Assembly (NCBI GenBank): GCA_910585725.1 | Contig: CAJUFA010000015.1 | Location: 19,928 to 83,927 of the forward strand | Direction of reading: 5' to 3' | DNA from: an uncultured Dorea sp. | GTDB lineage: Bacteria > Bacillota > Clostridia > Lachnospirales > Lachnospiraceae | Length of the DNA stretch: 64,000 bases | Shown here: in pieces, positions 9,380 to 17,887 of the stretch | How the letters are laid out: every line of letters begins with the position of its first letter | Numbering within the stretch: the stretch's first letter is position 1 | Notes under the pieces: generated by a model | Database searches by the model: none | Seen by the model: only the letters and a program-made list of their open reading frames with translations | What the model was told of the DNA's origin: nothing | Translations under genes and position numbers: made by a program

Positions 9380-11047
9380 ATGGATAAAAAGATGTATCAG
9401 GTGCGGATCGGTGACGAGATCAGGATGTACGAAGAGGGTACTACATATCAGGCAATCGCTAAAGAGTATCAGAAAGATTATGAGAATGATATTGTGCTGG
9501 TATTTATTGATGGTAAACTTCAGGAGCTTTTTAAGACTCTTAAGAAGGACTGTACCCTCTGTTTTGAGACTGCGGCGGGTGTGATCGGGCACAGAACTTA
9601 TCAGAGAAGTATGAGCTTGCTGCTGGTGAAAGCAATATACGATGTGGCTGACCGGGAGTCCGTCGACAAGGTAAGAATTCATTTTTCGGTCAGCAAGGGC
9701 TATTATTGTACGGTGAAAGGCCGGGTTATCGTAGATCAGGATTTTCTGGATAAGGTTGACGCAAGGATGCGGGAGATGGCAGAGAAAGATATGCCGCTTC
9801 ATAAGCGTTCGGTAGGAACGGACGAGGCTATTGAATTATTTGGACGCCATGGGATGTACGACAAGGAGAAATTATTTCATTACCGCAGAGTGTCCAAGGT
9901 AAACATCTACAGTCTGAATGAATTTGAAGATTATCATTATGGTTATATGGTTCCAAGCACAGGATATCTGAAGTATTTTAAACTCTATCTATTTGACGAG
10001 GGTTTTGTTATGCAGATGCCGACGGCGCAGGCTCCGAGAGAAGTGCCGGCGTTCGAGCCGCAGAATAAATTATTTCACGTGCTGAAGGAATCGGTTCAGT
10101 GGGGAGATATGCAGGGTATCGAGACGGTCGGCGCGCTGAATGAGCAGATTACGAAGAATGCCGTCCATGATATCGTACTGGTTCAGGAAGCTCTGCAGGA
10201 GAAGAAGATTGCGGAGATTGCCTCGCAGATTGCGGCGAGGCCGGAGATTAAGTTTATATTAATCGCCGGACCGTCGTCTTCCGGTAAGACCACATTCTCC
10301 CACAGATTGTCAATTCAGCTTCGGGCGAATGGACTGACGCCGCATCCGATTGCCATGGATAATTATTTTGTGGAGCGGGAAGAGAATCCGAAGGATGAGA
10401 CGGGAGCTTTTGATTTCGAATGCCTGGAGGCTGTAGATGTTGAATTGTTCAATCGTCAGCTTCAGGAATTGCTTGCTGGCAGGGAGGTTGTAATACCTAG
10501 TTTCAACTTTGTAACGGGACATAAGGAGTATGGGACGCAGACCAAGCAGCTGGGGCCGAACGACGTCCTGGTGATCGAGGGAATTCACTGCCTGAATCCG
10601 AAACTGACGGAAAAGCTTGCGGACGAGAATAAATTCAAGATATATATCAGCGCGCTGACGCAGCTGAATATAGACGAACATGACAGGATTCCGACTACGG
10701 ATGGAAGATTGCTCCGGCGTATTGTGAGAGATGCACGTACCAGAGGCTCCTCTGCGGAAAGGACGATAAGGATGTGGAATTCTGTGCGGAGAGGGGAGGA
10801 GAAGTTCATATTCCCCTTCCAGGAGGAAGCGGATGTGATGTTCAATTCGGCGCTCATCTATGAGCTGGCCGTACTTAAGACCTATGTAGAGCCGCTGCTT
10901 TTTGGAATAGACAGAAATTGTCCGGAATACCTGGAGGCGAAACGTCTGCTGAAATTCCTGGATTATTTTGTAGGGATCGGAAGCGAGAATGTGCCGGCAA
11001 ATTCACTGCTGCGGGAATTCATCGGGGGCGGATGTTTTAAAGTTTGA
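9380..11047 (+). CDS. TGS-domain protein with uridine kinase-like domain
   Basis: The protein has 555 residues. The N-terminus (1-60) resembles a TGS fold and is followed by a threonyl-tRNA-synthetase-like second domain (HKRSVGTDEAIELFGRHGMY, GYMVPSTGYL). A P-loop kinase of the uridine kinase/phosphoribulokinase superfamily occupies about 280-555, with Walker A AGPSSSGKTTFSHRL and downstream VIEGIHCLNPKL and DGRLLRRIVRDARTRG. The combination is a known Firmicutes family usually annotated as nucleoside kinase. The true substrate is unproven, although uridine phosphorylation would be the default guess. An AAAGGAGAGG site sets the start. Confidence 0.88.
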   Translation: MDKKMYQVRIGDEIRMYEEGTTYQAIAKEYQKDYENDIVLVFIDGKLQELFKTLKKDCTLCFETAAGVIGHRTYQRSMSLLLVKAIYDVADRESVDKVRIHFSVSKGYYCTVKGRVIVDQDFLDKVDARMREMAEKDMPLHKRSVGTDEAIELFGRHGMYDKEKLFHYRRVSKVNIYSLNEFEDYHYGYMVPSTGYLKYFKLYLFDEGFVMQMPTAQAPREVPAFEPQNKLFHVLKESVQWGDMQGIETVGALNEQITKNAVHDIVLVQEALQEKKIAEIASQIAARPEIKFILIAGPSSSGKTTFSHRLSIQLRANGLTPHPIAMDNYFVEREENPKDETGAFDFECLEAVDVELFNRQLQELLAGREVVIPSFNFVTGHKEYGTQTKQLGPNDVLVIEGIHCLNPKLTEKLADENKFKIYISALTQLNIDEHDRIPTTDGRLLRRIVRDARTRGSSAERTIRMWNSVRRGEEKFIFPFQEEADVMFNSALIYELAVLKTYVEPLLFGIDRNCPEYLEAKRLLKFLDYFVGIGSENVPANSLLREFIGGGCFKV

Positions 11048-11057
11048 AAATTAGGTA

Positions 11058-11086
11058 TTGACACAGATGAATTGATGTGATAGATT
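11058..11086 (+). promoter_or_regulatory. Promoter of the infC-rpmI-rplT operon
   Basis: TTGACA (11058-11063), a 17-bp spacer and TAGATT (11081-11086) form a strong sigma-A promoter with a predicted start near 11093, giving a leader of about 205 nt before infC. Confidence 0.8.
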
Positions 11087-11092
11087 AATTGT

Positions 11093-11297
11093 ATGTGAGG
11101 TCAAGAGAAGCAGAGTATCCACTCTCACCATAGCACGATGGGGTGACTATTGGTTTAATATTGTGTATATAGGTTCCGGAGGAATGACGATAGATTTTAT
11201 AGTATCATTTTGCGACCGGGGCGTTTGTGCAGATATGTTAAGTGGATAGTCTGATGACTGTTCACTTATTTTATTTTAATGATGGGGGTGCACGACG
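11093..11297 (+). promoter_or_regulatory. infC-rpmI-rplT leader with attenuator (L20-leader type)
   Basis: The leader contains a terminator-like hairpin, with AAGTGGATAGTC at 11240-11251 pairing over all 12 positions with GACTGTTCACTT at 11256-11267 (two GU pairs, 4-nt loop). The T-rich ATTTTATTTT follows. An upstream TATCCACT (11116-11123) is exactly complementary to AGTGGATA (11241-11248) in the terminator stem and could form a competing antiterminator. This matches the logic of L20-controlled leaders known from Bacillus, in which free ribosomal protein L20 favours termination. The ligand is inferred from the downstream genes. Confidence 0.75.
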
Positions 11298-11804
11298 ATT
11301 AGCGATTTAATGATTAACGGGCAGATCAGAGACAAGGAAGTAAGAGTAATTGGTGAAGATGGAGAGCAGAAGGGTGTTATGCCGATCAAAGAGGCGATGA
11401 GACTTGCTCAGGAAGCAGAACTGGATCTTGTGAAGATCGCTCCGAAGGCTCAGCCGCCGGTATGTAAGATTATTGATTATGGTAAGTACAGGTATGAGCT
11501 TGCCCGGAAGGAAAAAGAGGCGAAGAGGAAGCAGAAGACCGTTGAAGTGAAGGAAGTTCGTCTTTCACCCAATATTGATACCAACGACCTGAATACGAAG
11601 GTCAATAATGCCAAAAAATTTATCAGTAAGGGCAATAAGGTTAAGATAACCCTGCGTTTCAGAGGCCGCGAGATGGCGCATGTACAGCAGAGTAAGCATA
11701 TTCTGGATGATTTTGCAGAGATGCTTAAAGACGTGGCGTCTATAGAGAAAGCGCCTAAGTTGGAGGGCAGGAGCATGAGCATGGTTTTAACTGAAAAACG
11801 TTAA
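11298..11804 (+). CDS. infC: Translation initiation factor IF-3, with an AUU start codon
   Basis: The protein reads (M)ISDLMINGQIRDKEVRVIG from an ATT at 11298-11300, 7 nt after GGGGGTG, and is 168 residues long. An internal ATG at 11310 would drop the first four residues and has no properly spaced ribosome site. infC genes characteristically start at AUU, AUA or AUC so that IF3 can repress its own synthesis. The IF3 N-domain is followed by a lysine-rich linker (ARKEKEAKRKQKTVEVKEVR) and the C-domain ending MVLTEKR. IF3 binds the 30S subunit and checks start-codon pairing. First gene of the operon with L35 and L20. Confidence 0.93.
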   Translation: MSDLMINGQIRDKEVRVIGEDGEQKGVMPIKEAMRLAQEAELDLVKIAPKAQPPVCKIIDYGKYRYELARKEKEAKRKQKTVEVKEVRLSPNIDTNDLNTKVNNAKKFISKGNKVKITLRFRGREMAHVQQSKHILDDFAEMLKDVASIEKAPKLEGRSMSMVLTEKR

Positions 11805-11838
11805 AAATATATTTACAAATTTTAAGGAGGAAATTATC

Positions 11839-12036
11839 ATGCCAAAGATCAAAACAAATAGAGCAGCTGCAAAGCGCTTCAAAAAAACAGGTACAGGAAA
11901 GTTAAAAAGAAATAAAGCGTATAAGAGCCATATCTTAACTAAGAAGTCTGCAAAGAGAAAGAGAAATCTTAGGAAATCAATCATTACTGATAAAACAAAT
12001 GTAAAGAACATGAAGAAGGTATTACCATATCTGTAA
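11839..12036 (+). CDS. rpmI: 50S ribosomal protein L35
   Basis: A 65-residue, very basic protein beginning MPKIKTNRAAAKRFKKTGTG, with the typical KSHILTKKSAKRKRNLRKS core. The length is normal for L35. The AAGGAGG ribosome site and the 34-bp gap from infC place it in the operon. Confidence 0.97.
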   Translation: MPKIKTNRAAAKRFKKTGTGKLKRNKAYKSHILTKKSAKRKRNLRKSIITDKTNVKNMKKVLPYL

Positions 12037-12072
12037 GATAATGGATCAAAGTATTGAAGGAGGAGACAAGAC

Positions 12073-12429
12073 ATGGCAAGAATTAAAGGCGGAATGAACG
12101 CTAAAAAGAAGCATAACAGAGTTTTAAAACTGGCAAAAGGATATAGAGGAGCACGCTCTAAGCAGTACAGAGTGGCAAAGCAGTCTGTGATGAGAGCGCT
12201 TGCTTCTTCTTATGCAGGAAGGAAGCAGCGTAAGCGCCAGATGCGTCAGCTGTGGATCGCGCGTATCAATGCGGCGGCGAGACTGAACGGATTATCTTAC
12301 AGCAAGTTAATGCATGGATTGAAGCTTGCGAACATTGATATCAACAGAAAGATGCTTGCTGAGATGGCTGTAAACGACGCGGCCGGGTTTGCTTCACTGG
12401 CAGAGATGGCAAAGACGAAGATTGCATAA
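12073..12429 (+). CDS. rplT: 50S ribosomal protein L20
   Basis: A 118-residue basic protein with MARIKGGMNAKKKHNRVLKL, RGARSKQYRVAKQSVMRA and the RINAAARLNGLSYSKLMHGL segment that define L20. It binds 23S rRNA early in 50S assembly and, by homology, is the likely regulator of its own operon through the leader. An AAGGAGGAG ribosome site precedes it. A strong terminator follows. Confidence 0.97.
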   Translation: MARIKGGMNAKKKHNRVLKLAKGYRGARSKQYRVAKQSVMRALASSYAGRKQRKRQMRQLWIARINAAARLNGLSYSKLMHGLKLANIDINRKMLAEMAVNDAAGFASLAEMAKTKIA

Positions 12430-12464
12430 TACGTCAGATGATAATTATATAGAATTGAAATATG

Positions 12465-12509
12465 CGGCGGCATATCATTCGTAAGGGATGATATGCCGCC
12501 GTTTTTTTT
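12465..12509 (+). terminator. Intrinsic terminator of infC-rpmI-rplT
   Basis: CGGCGGCATATCAT (12465-12478) and ATGATATGCCGCCG (12488-12501) make a perfect 14-bp stem with a 9-nt loop and eight T residues. Confidence 0.95.
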
Positions 12510-12537
12510 ACGGCAAGTCGAATAAGCACGAATTATC

Positions 12538-12566
12538 TTGAAAAATGTCGTTGGATGGAGTATACT
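12538..12566 (+). promoter_or_regulatory. Promoter of the SGNH/MBOAT operon
   Basis: TTGAAA (12538-12543), 17 bp, TATACT (12561-12566). Transcription would start near 12573, which rules out a start codon at 12545 for the next gene. Confidence 0.75.
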
Positions 12567-12634
12567 CATATACGTGGAAAATGTGCCTTGGCACATTCTA
12601 TTTTATGTCTGAAGACGATAAAGGGATGAAAGAG

Positions 12635-13456
12635 ATGGAATTCATTAATAGTACGATGGGCCATATGACGAATCATATGGGGAATATTAAAAAGAGTCTT
12701 GCAGATAGAAGGAACCGGAAGTGGGTTGCGATCATTGTCGGAATAGTTGTTGTCATACTGCTGTTTATGCTTGTGAAAGCATTGTGGAACCCCAACAGCA
12801 AAGAGAAGGAAAAAGGAATCGCATATTTAAAAAAGTTGGAATCCAGAGATATGTCGGAAGTGGAGGGCGCTGTAAAGAAAGTGCGTAAAGAATCACAGGC
12901 GGAGGCATTTGCCAACGGCGAACTCTCGGTGTGGGCACAGTTCAGCGATTATGTTGTTTTTGGAGATTCCAGAAGCGTAGGATTTACATTCTACGAATTC
13001 CTGGACAATCAAAGGGTGATGGCGGAAGCAGGTCTTACCATTGCAGATATTCCGAAATACCAGGATCAGATGAAGACGCTGAATCCGTCCTATCTGTTTT
13101 TGTGTACGGGAATCAATGATGTAAGTATCGGGCTTTGGCCAACGAAAGAAGAATATGTGGAGGCCTACGAAGAGACGATGCAGACGCTTATGAAAGAGCT
13201 TCCGGATACGCATATCTATATCAATTCTATATTCCCGGCCAAAGATCCGGCGTTTAATAAATCAGCTCTGTGGCTGAATATACCGGATTATAACGAGGCG
13301 GTGAAAGCATGGTGTGAAGAAAAGGGATACTCATATATAGATAATACGCAGGTGTTTGAAGAGCATAATGATCTGTATGATACGGACGGGATTCATTTCC
13401 AGAAGGATTTCTATGAATATTGGGCAATCAATATGTTGACTGAGGTAGATGCGTAA
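12635..13456 (+). CDS. Membrane-anchored SGNH/GDSL hydrolase family protein
   Basis: The start at 12635 is chosen because AAAGGG lies 9 nt upstream and because the promoter covers earlier in-frame ATGs; 12605 and 12626 remain possible. The 273-residue product has a transmembrane helix at about residues 27-48 (VAIIVGIVVVILLFMLV) and an extracytoplasmic SGNH domain. Block I is VVFGDSRSVGF with the catalytic Ser, block III is LFLCTGINDVSIG, and block V is DTDGIHFQ with the Asp/His pair. Such esterases partner with MBOAT acyltransferases, and one is encoded two genes downstream. It probably transfers or removes acetyl groups on a cell-surface glycan. The target is unknown. Confidence 0.8.
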   Translation: MEFINSTMGHMTNHMGNIKKSLADRRNRKWVAIIVGIVVVILLFMLVKALWNPNSKEKEKGIAYLKKLESRDMSEVEGAVKKVRKESQAEAFANGELSVWAQFSDYVVFGDSRSVGFTFYEFLDNQRVMAEAGLTIADIPKYQDQMKTLNPSYLFLCTGINDVSIGLWPTKEEYVEAYEETMQTLMKELPDTHIYINSIFPAKDPAFNKSALWLNIPDYNEAVKAWCEEKGYSYIDNTQVFEEHNDLYDTDGIHFQKDFYEYWAINMLTEVDA

Positions 13457-13938
13457 TGAAGAGTCTAATGAAATATATCGGCGTGATAAAATACATATTA
13501 ATTCTATTTCTGTTGGCGTTTATTGTCAGTTTGTTAAGCAGCGGGGAGATCAGCGACGCGGATATTAAGGATGTATCGAAGCAGGTTGTCAAGGCGTATG
13601 GCGCAAAAGGATTATCCGCGGCGGATAACCGGATGGTAAAGAGATTGTATGGAATAAACGCTAATGATTATGAGGGCGTCACGCTCTATGTATCGGATTC
13701 GAATATGAAAGTGGAAGAACTGCTGATTGTGAAATTAAAGGACGTCTCTCAGTCGGAAGCGGTGGAAGCAGCCATAGAGGGAAGGCTTGACAAACAGCTT
13801 GAAAGCTTCGAAGGATATGGGGTGGAGCAGAGTAAGCTGTTGAAGGATCATGTTTTAGATGTAAAGGGTAATTACGTATTATATGTGGTGGATAAAAAGG
13901 CCAAAAAGGCGGATAAAGCTTTTCAGAAAAGCCTGTAG
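13456..13938 (+). CDS. DUF4358 family membrane-anchored protein
   Basis: A 160-residue protein whose ATG overlaps the previous stop (TAATG), so translation is coupled. Residues 8-25 are a membrane anchor (YIGVIKYILILFLLAFIV). The rest is a soluble extracytoplasmic domain with the DUF4358 pattern (LYGINANDYEGVTLYVSD, DVSQSEAVEAAIEGRLDKQL). DUF4358 proteins recur beside SGNH and MBOAT genes in Clostridia but have no established function; an accessory role in envelope acylation is inferred from context. Confidence 0.75.
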   Translation: MKSLMKYIGVIKYILILFLLAFIVSLLSSGEISDADIKDVSKQVVKAYGAKGLSAADNRMVKRLYGINANDYEGVTLYVSDSNMKVEELLIVKLKDVSQSEAVEAAIEGRLDKQLESFEGYGVEQSKLLKDHVLDVKGNYVLYVVDKKAKKADKAFQKSL

Positions 13939-13950
13939 AGGAAATAAATT

Positions 13951-15360
13951 ATGATTTTCAGTAGTGTGTTTTTTGTGTATGTTTTTTTGCCAATTGTTCT
14001 TCTGGCGTATTTTCTTGTCCCGAGGAAATTTAAGAACTTAGTTATCCTGATAGCCAGTCTTATCTTCTATGCATGGGGCGAGCCAATCTATGTAGTATTG
14101 ATGGTATTCAGTATCGTTTACAATTATATCACGGGAATTGAGATAGAGTATCATAGGAGCGAAGGGCAGAAAAGACGTGCCAGAACGGTCTTTTGGATTG
14201 CCGTCGCAGTGAATCTGTCAGTATTGGGATTTTTCAAATATTACGGATTTTTACTTCAGAATCTGAACCGGATACTTCCGGTTGATATTCCATATCGGGC
14301 GCTTCCGCTTCCCATAGGTATTTCTTTTTATACATTCCAAACCTTGTCTTATGTGATAGACGTGTATAAGGGAAATGTGGCCGTACAGAAAAATCTGATT
14401 TATTTTGGGACATACATCTCTATGTTCCCCCAGCTTATCGCGGGACCGATTGTGCGCTATGCAGACGTGGAGCAGCAGTTGGCGAACAGGAGGGAAAGTT
14501 TCTCAAAGATCGGAAATGGTATCGCATGGTTTCTCAGGGGAGTTGGAAAGAAGGTACTTCTGGCAAATAATATCGGTATGGCGTACGATGCGATCGCGGC
14601 CCTCCCGAATCAGGATGTGTCTGTGCTTACGGCGTGGATCGGGTGCGCCGCGTATACGTTTCAGATATATTTTGACTTCAGCGGGTATTCTGACATGGCG
14701 ATAGGACTTGGAAAGATGTTCGGATTTGATTTTATAAAAAATTTCGATTATCCGTATACGTCGTCCAGCATTACGGAGTTTTGGAGAAGATGGCATATGT
14801 CGCTCGGAACATGGTTTCGGGAGTATGTATATATTCCTTTGGGCGGCAATCGTGTCAGCAAGGGAAAGAATATCCGTAATATCTTTGTGGTGTGGATGCT
14901 GACGGGGTTATGGCACGGCGCCGCGTGGAATTTTATCTTTTGGGGGCTGTATTACGGCGTCCTGTTGTTTTTGGAAAAATATCTATTAAAGGATGTGCTG
15001 GAGCGTCTGCCCGGATTTGTCAAACATATTTATACGATGGTGTTTGTTATGCTGGGATGGGTATTTTTCTTTTCTCCGAGTATGGGAAGTGCGTTTCGGT
15101 ATATCGGCCGAATGTTTGGTATAGGCGCCCACGGCCTGGTAGATGCGACGGCGGTATATTATCTATATAATTATATACTGTTGTTTGTGGTTCTAATCTT
15201 GTGTTCCGTGCCATATACTTATAGAAAGTTTACCAGGTTCATGCTTCAAAAGAAGAGCTACTGTGGGATTGCAGTCGCTTTGTATGTTGTGATGTTCGTC
15301 TTGTCTACGGCGTATCTGGTGAATGCGACATACAATCCATTCTTGTATTTTAGATTCTGA
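13951..15360 (+). CDS. MBOAT family O-acyltransferase (AlgI/DltB-like)
   Basis: The 469-residue polytopic membrane protein has the MBOAT hallmarks FDFSGYSDMAIGLGKMFG and YPYTSSSITEFWRRWHMSLG near residues 230-280, and the catalytic-His segment MLTGLWHGAAWNFIFWG near residue 315. The family moves acyl groups from cytoplasmic donors across the membrane to envelope polymers. Its place between an SGNH hydrolase and a DHHW protein is the typical O-acetylation arrangement. No dltACD genes are nearby, so polysaccharide O-acetylation is more likely than D-alanylation. Confidence 0.92.
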   Translation: MIFSSVFFVYVFLPIVLLAYFLVPRKFKNLVILIASLIFYAWGEPIYVVLMVFSIVYNYITGIEIEYHRSEGQKRRARTVFWIAVAVNLSVLGFFKYYGFLLQNLNRILPVDIPYRALPLPIGISFYTFQTLSYVIDVYKGNVAVQKNLIYFGTYISMFPQLIAGPIVRYADVEQQLANRRESFSKIGNGIAWFLRGVGKKVLLANNIGMAYDAIAALPNQDVSVLTAWIGCAAYTFQIYFDFSGYSDMAIGLGKMFGFDFIKNFDYPYTSSSITEFWRRWHMSLGTWFREYVYIPLGGNRVSKGKNIRNIFVVWMLTGLWHGAAWNFIFWGLYYGVLLFLEKYLLKDVLERLPGFVKHIYTMVFVMLGWVFFFSPSMGSAFRYIGRMFGIGAHGLVDATAVYYLYNYILLFVVLILCSVPYTYRKFTRFMLQKKSYCGIAVALYVVMFVLSTAYLVNATYNPFLYFRF

Positions 15361-15395
15361 TTTCATGATCATTCTTTTAGGAGAGGCGAAAAAAG

Positions 15396-16583
15396 ATGGC
15401 GTTGGGAAAGAGAAGAAAGAAAAGTGAGAGACAGAGGGAAGCAAGGCAGTGGTGGGAGGAGTTTTATTCCAGACTGGTTAAAATATTCGTGGTAATATTA
15501 GGGATTACGGTTCTTGTTAATATTATCAAGCGGGACAGCAGTTTTTCGGAAGCGGAGAACAGGATGTTGGCCGGGAGGCCGGAGCTGACTTGGGAGTCTG
15601 TTAAGAGCGGAAAGTACATGTCGGAATTCGAGAGCTATGTGTCAGACCAGTTTTTTATGAGAAACCAATGGATTACGCTGAAACTTTATCAGGACAAGCT
15701 AATAGGGAAAAGGGAATCTAACGGAGTATATCTTGGGAAAAAAGGATATCTTATGGAAGTGCCTAACGACCCGGACTGGGAAAATGTAGAGCGGAATGTG
15801 AAAGAGATATCCGCATTTGCGAAGCGAAATTCGGATATTACGACTTATATGTGTCTTGTTCCGAACGCATCCTATATTCTGAAGGATAAGATGCCTTACG
15901 GCGCGCCTGCCAGAGACCAGGCGAAGGATATCAGGAAAGTTCATAATATGGCGGGCGACGCGGTTAAGAAGATAGATGTGACGGCTGCGCTGCAGAAACA
16001 CGCAAAGGAAGATATCTATTATAAGACGGATCATCACTGGACAAGCCTGGGAGCTTATTATGCTTTTGAGAAACTTGCGGCGGAGCTTAAGATCAGCAAT
16101 CCGGAGAGCGATTATAACGTCTATACGGTTGCAGATGATTTCCAGGGGACTTTGGCGTCCAAGAGCGGATATCACCGGTCAAAGGATATCGTACAGGTAT
16201 ATGAGCCGAAGAAGCAGAACAAGGAATATGTCGTTATGTATGTGGAGGAAGGAGAGAAATCTACTTCTATCTATGACAGAGAGAGTTTGAAAGAAAAGGA
16301 TAAGTATACCGTATTCTTTGGAGGAAACCATGCAAGGATAGATATAAGCACGACGCAGAAGGCGCGCAAGAATCTGTTGCTTTTTAAAGATTCTTACGCG
16401 AATTGTATGGTACAGTTTTTGCTGCCGTATTATCAGAATATTGTAATCATTGATCCAAGATATTTTTATGAAAGTGTAGATAATATTATCGAAAGTTACA
16501 GTATCACAGACATATTGTTCTTATATAATGTGGATACATTTTTGGGGGATAATTCTATCGCAGACGTGCTGGCGGATGATTAA
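15396..16583 (+). CDS. DHHW family protein (AlgJ/AlgX-like O-acetylation partner)
   Basis: A 395-residue protein with an N-terminal membrane anchor (residues 27-47) and a large extracytoplasmic SGNH-like domain. The DHHW motif is visible in YYKTDHHWTSLGAYYAFE (about residues 208-225), and a late LLLFKDSYANCMVQFLLPYY segment holds the nucleophile region, as in AlgJ/AlgX-type acetyltransferases. It should complete the surface O-acylation machine with the MBOAT protein. Its ribosome site is AGGAGAGG. The operon ends before the TATAAT promoter at 16631. Confidence 0.87.
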   Translation: MALGKRRKKSERQREARQWWEEFYSRLVKIFVVILGITVLVNIIKRDSSFSEAENRMLAGRPELTWESVKSGKYMSEFESYVSDQFFMRNQWITLKLYQDKLIGKRESNGVYLGKKGYLMEVPNDPDWENVERNVKEISAFAKRNSDITTYMCLVPNASYILKDKMPYGAPARDQAKDIRKVHNMAGDAVKKIDVTAALQKHAKEDIYYKTDHHWTSLGAYYAFEKLAAELKISNPESDYNVYTVADDFQGTLASKSGYHRSKDIVQVYEPKKQNKEYVVMYVEEGEKSTSIYDRESLKEKDKYTVFFGGNHARIDISTTQKARKNLLLFKDSYANCMVQFLLPYYQNIVIIDPRYFYESVDNIIESYSITDILFLYNVDTFLGDNSIADVLADD

Positions 16584-16607
16584 ATAACAGTAAAAAGCAA
16601 CAAATGT

Positions 16608-16636
16608 TTGCTTTATATCACAATTTGTTATATAAT
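16608..16636 (+). promoter_or_regulatory. Promoter of the cell-wall hydrolase gene
   Basis: TTGCTT (16608-16613), a 17-bp spacer and a perfect TATAAT (16631-16636), 41 bp before the start codon. Confidence 0.7.
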
Positions 16637-16676
16637 GTAACAAACTTTAATATTTACGTAAGGAAAGGATACTTGT

Positions 16677-17873
16677 ATGATCGCTGGAAAAGGAAAACAT
16701 ATATTACGGTTAAGCATTGGACTTTTATGTGCCGTAATGGTTACATCAGTTCAAACACTGGTATATGCTACGCCTTCGTCGAAAGAAATTGAAGGTAAGG
16801 CGACAAAATTACAGAAGGAATTAAATAGTCTGAATTCTGAACTTGCATCGTTAAGCGGAGAGATTGACGACGTCTCTTCTCAGATCGAGAATTTGGCGGC
16901 GGAAGTGGAGAAGACGAAGCTTGACGTGGCGGCCGCTAAGCTGAATGAAGACGCACAGTATGAATCGATGAAGGACAGGATAAAATTCATGTACGAGGGA
17001 GGGAGTATATCTCTTCTTTCGATTGTATTTGCCTCGGAAAGTATGTCGGATTTTTTGAATAAGGCTGAATATGTCGCAACGATCAGCGAATATGACAGAG
17101 AGATGCTGGACAAGCTACATGAGGTGCGTACGGATGTGGAGGAAAAACAGGAAGATCTGAAAACGAAGCAGGACGAGCTTCTGTCTCTGACGGAGGAACT
17201 TACGCAGAAGAAGGATGTGCTGACGTCTAAGATAGACTCTGCTTCGGGTGAACTCACGAACTATAACGCGCAGTTGGAAAGAGCCAGGGCGGCGGAAGCG
17301 GCGGCTGCGGTGGCGCGGAATAATGAGGTTTCCGGATCTCTTGGCAAGATTACGCAGAACACTTCGAAGAATAATGAGACAGGCAATACCCAGACAGACA
17401 ATACTCAGGCAGATAGCGGAGCGGCGGGCAATACTTCTGCAGGCGGCGCTCCGGAGACTGCTCCGACACAGCCGACAGACCAGGGGACTGCGTCTACTCC
17501 GGCTAATACCAGCGACGTCGCTCTGCTGGCGGCGGTATTGGAATGTGAATGCGGCGCGAGTTATGAAGGAATGCTGGCTGTGGGTACGGTTATCATGAAC
17601 CGTGTGGCAAGCCCGACCTTCCCGAACAGTATATCAGAGGTTATTTATCAGAAAGGTCAGTTTTATGCGGCCGGAAATTCGATCTTAAGCGGCGTCCTTT
17701 CCAGAGGTCCTTCTGCTTCGGCGTACTCGGCGGCTCAGGCTGTGATCGGCGGTTCCAGGCACTCTGCGGTATTGAATTGCTACTTTTTCTATTCTGACTG
17801 GTATGCGGCTCAGCTTGGGGTGAGCGGTGTGAATGTGGCCGGAAATGTATTTTTTGAGAGTTATCAATATTAA
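16677..17873 (+). CDS. Secreted cell-wall hydrolase: coiled coil plus SleB/CwlJ-type domain
   Basis: The 398-residue protein has a signal peptide (residues 1-31, ending VQTLVYA), then a long coiled coil (about 35-215) of the PcsB/CwlO type. A Thr/Gln/Asn-rich linker (about 225-275) follows, and then a Hydrolase_2 domain with the catalytic Glu in VLECECGASYEGMLAVGTVI and NRVASPTFPNSISEVIYQ. SleB/CwlJ-type enzymes cleave peptidoglycan glycan strands. The coiled coil suggests control by a membrane partner such as FtsEX, which is an inference. It has its own promoter and an AAGGAAAGGA ribosome site. Confidence 0.88.
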   Translation: MIAGKGKHILRLSIGLLCAVMVTSVQTLVYATPSSKEIEGKATKLQKELNSLNSELASLSGEIDDVSSQIENLAAEVEKTKLDVAAAKLNEDAQYESMKDRIKFMYEGGSISLLSIVFASESMSDFLNKAEYVATISEYDREMLDKLHEVRTDVEEKQEDLKTKQDELLSLTEELTQKKDVLTSKIDSASGELTNYNAQLERARAAEAAAAVARNNEVSGSLGKITQNTSKNNETGNTQTDNTQADSGAAGNTSAGGAPETAPTQPTDQGTASTPANTSDVALLAAVLECECGASYEGMLAVGTVIMNRVASPTFPNSISEVIYQKGQFYAAGNSILSGVLSRGPSASAYSAAQAVIGGSRHSAVLNCYFFYSDWYAAQLGVSGVNVAGNVFFESYQY

Positions 17874-17887
17874 GATATAAGATACAT

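Noticed and set aside
11310..11312. ATG at 11310 as the infC start
   Set aside because: GGGGGTG is correctly spaced from the ATT at 11298, the four extra residues match IF3 N-termini, and infC genes are known for non-canonical starts.
12545..12634. ATG at 12545 as the start of the SGNH hydrolase
   Set aside because: A TTGAAA-17-TATACT promoter covers 12538-12566, so this ATG would be upstream of the transcript start.
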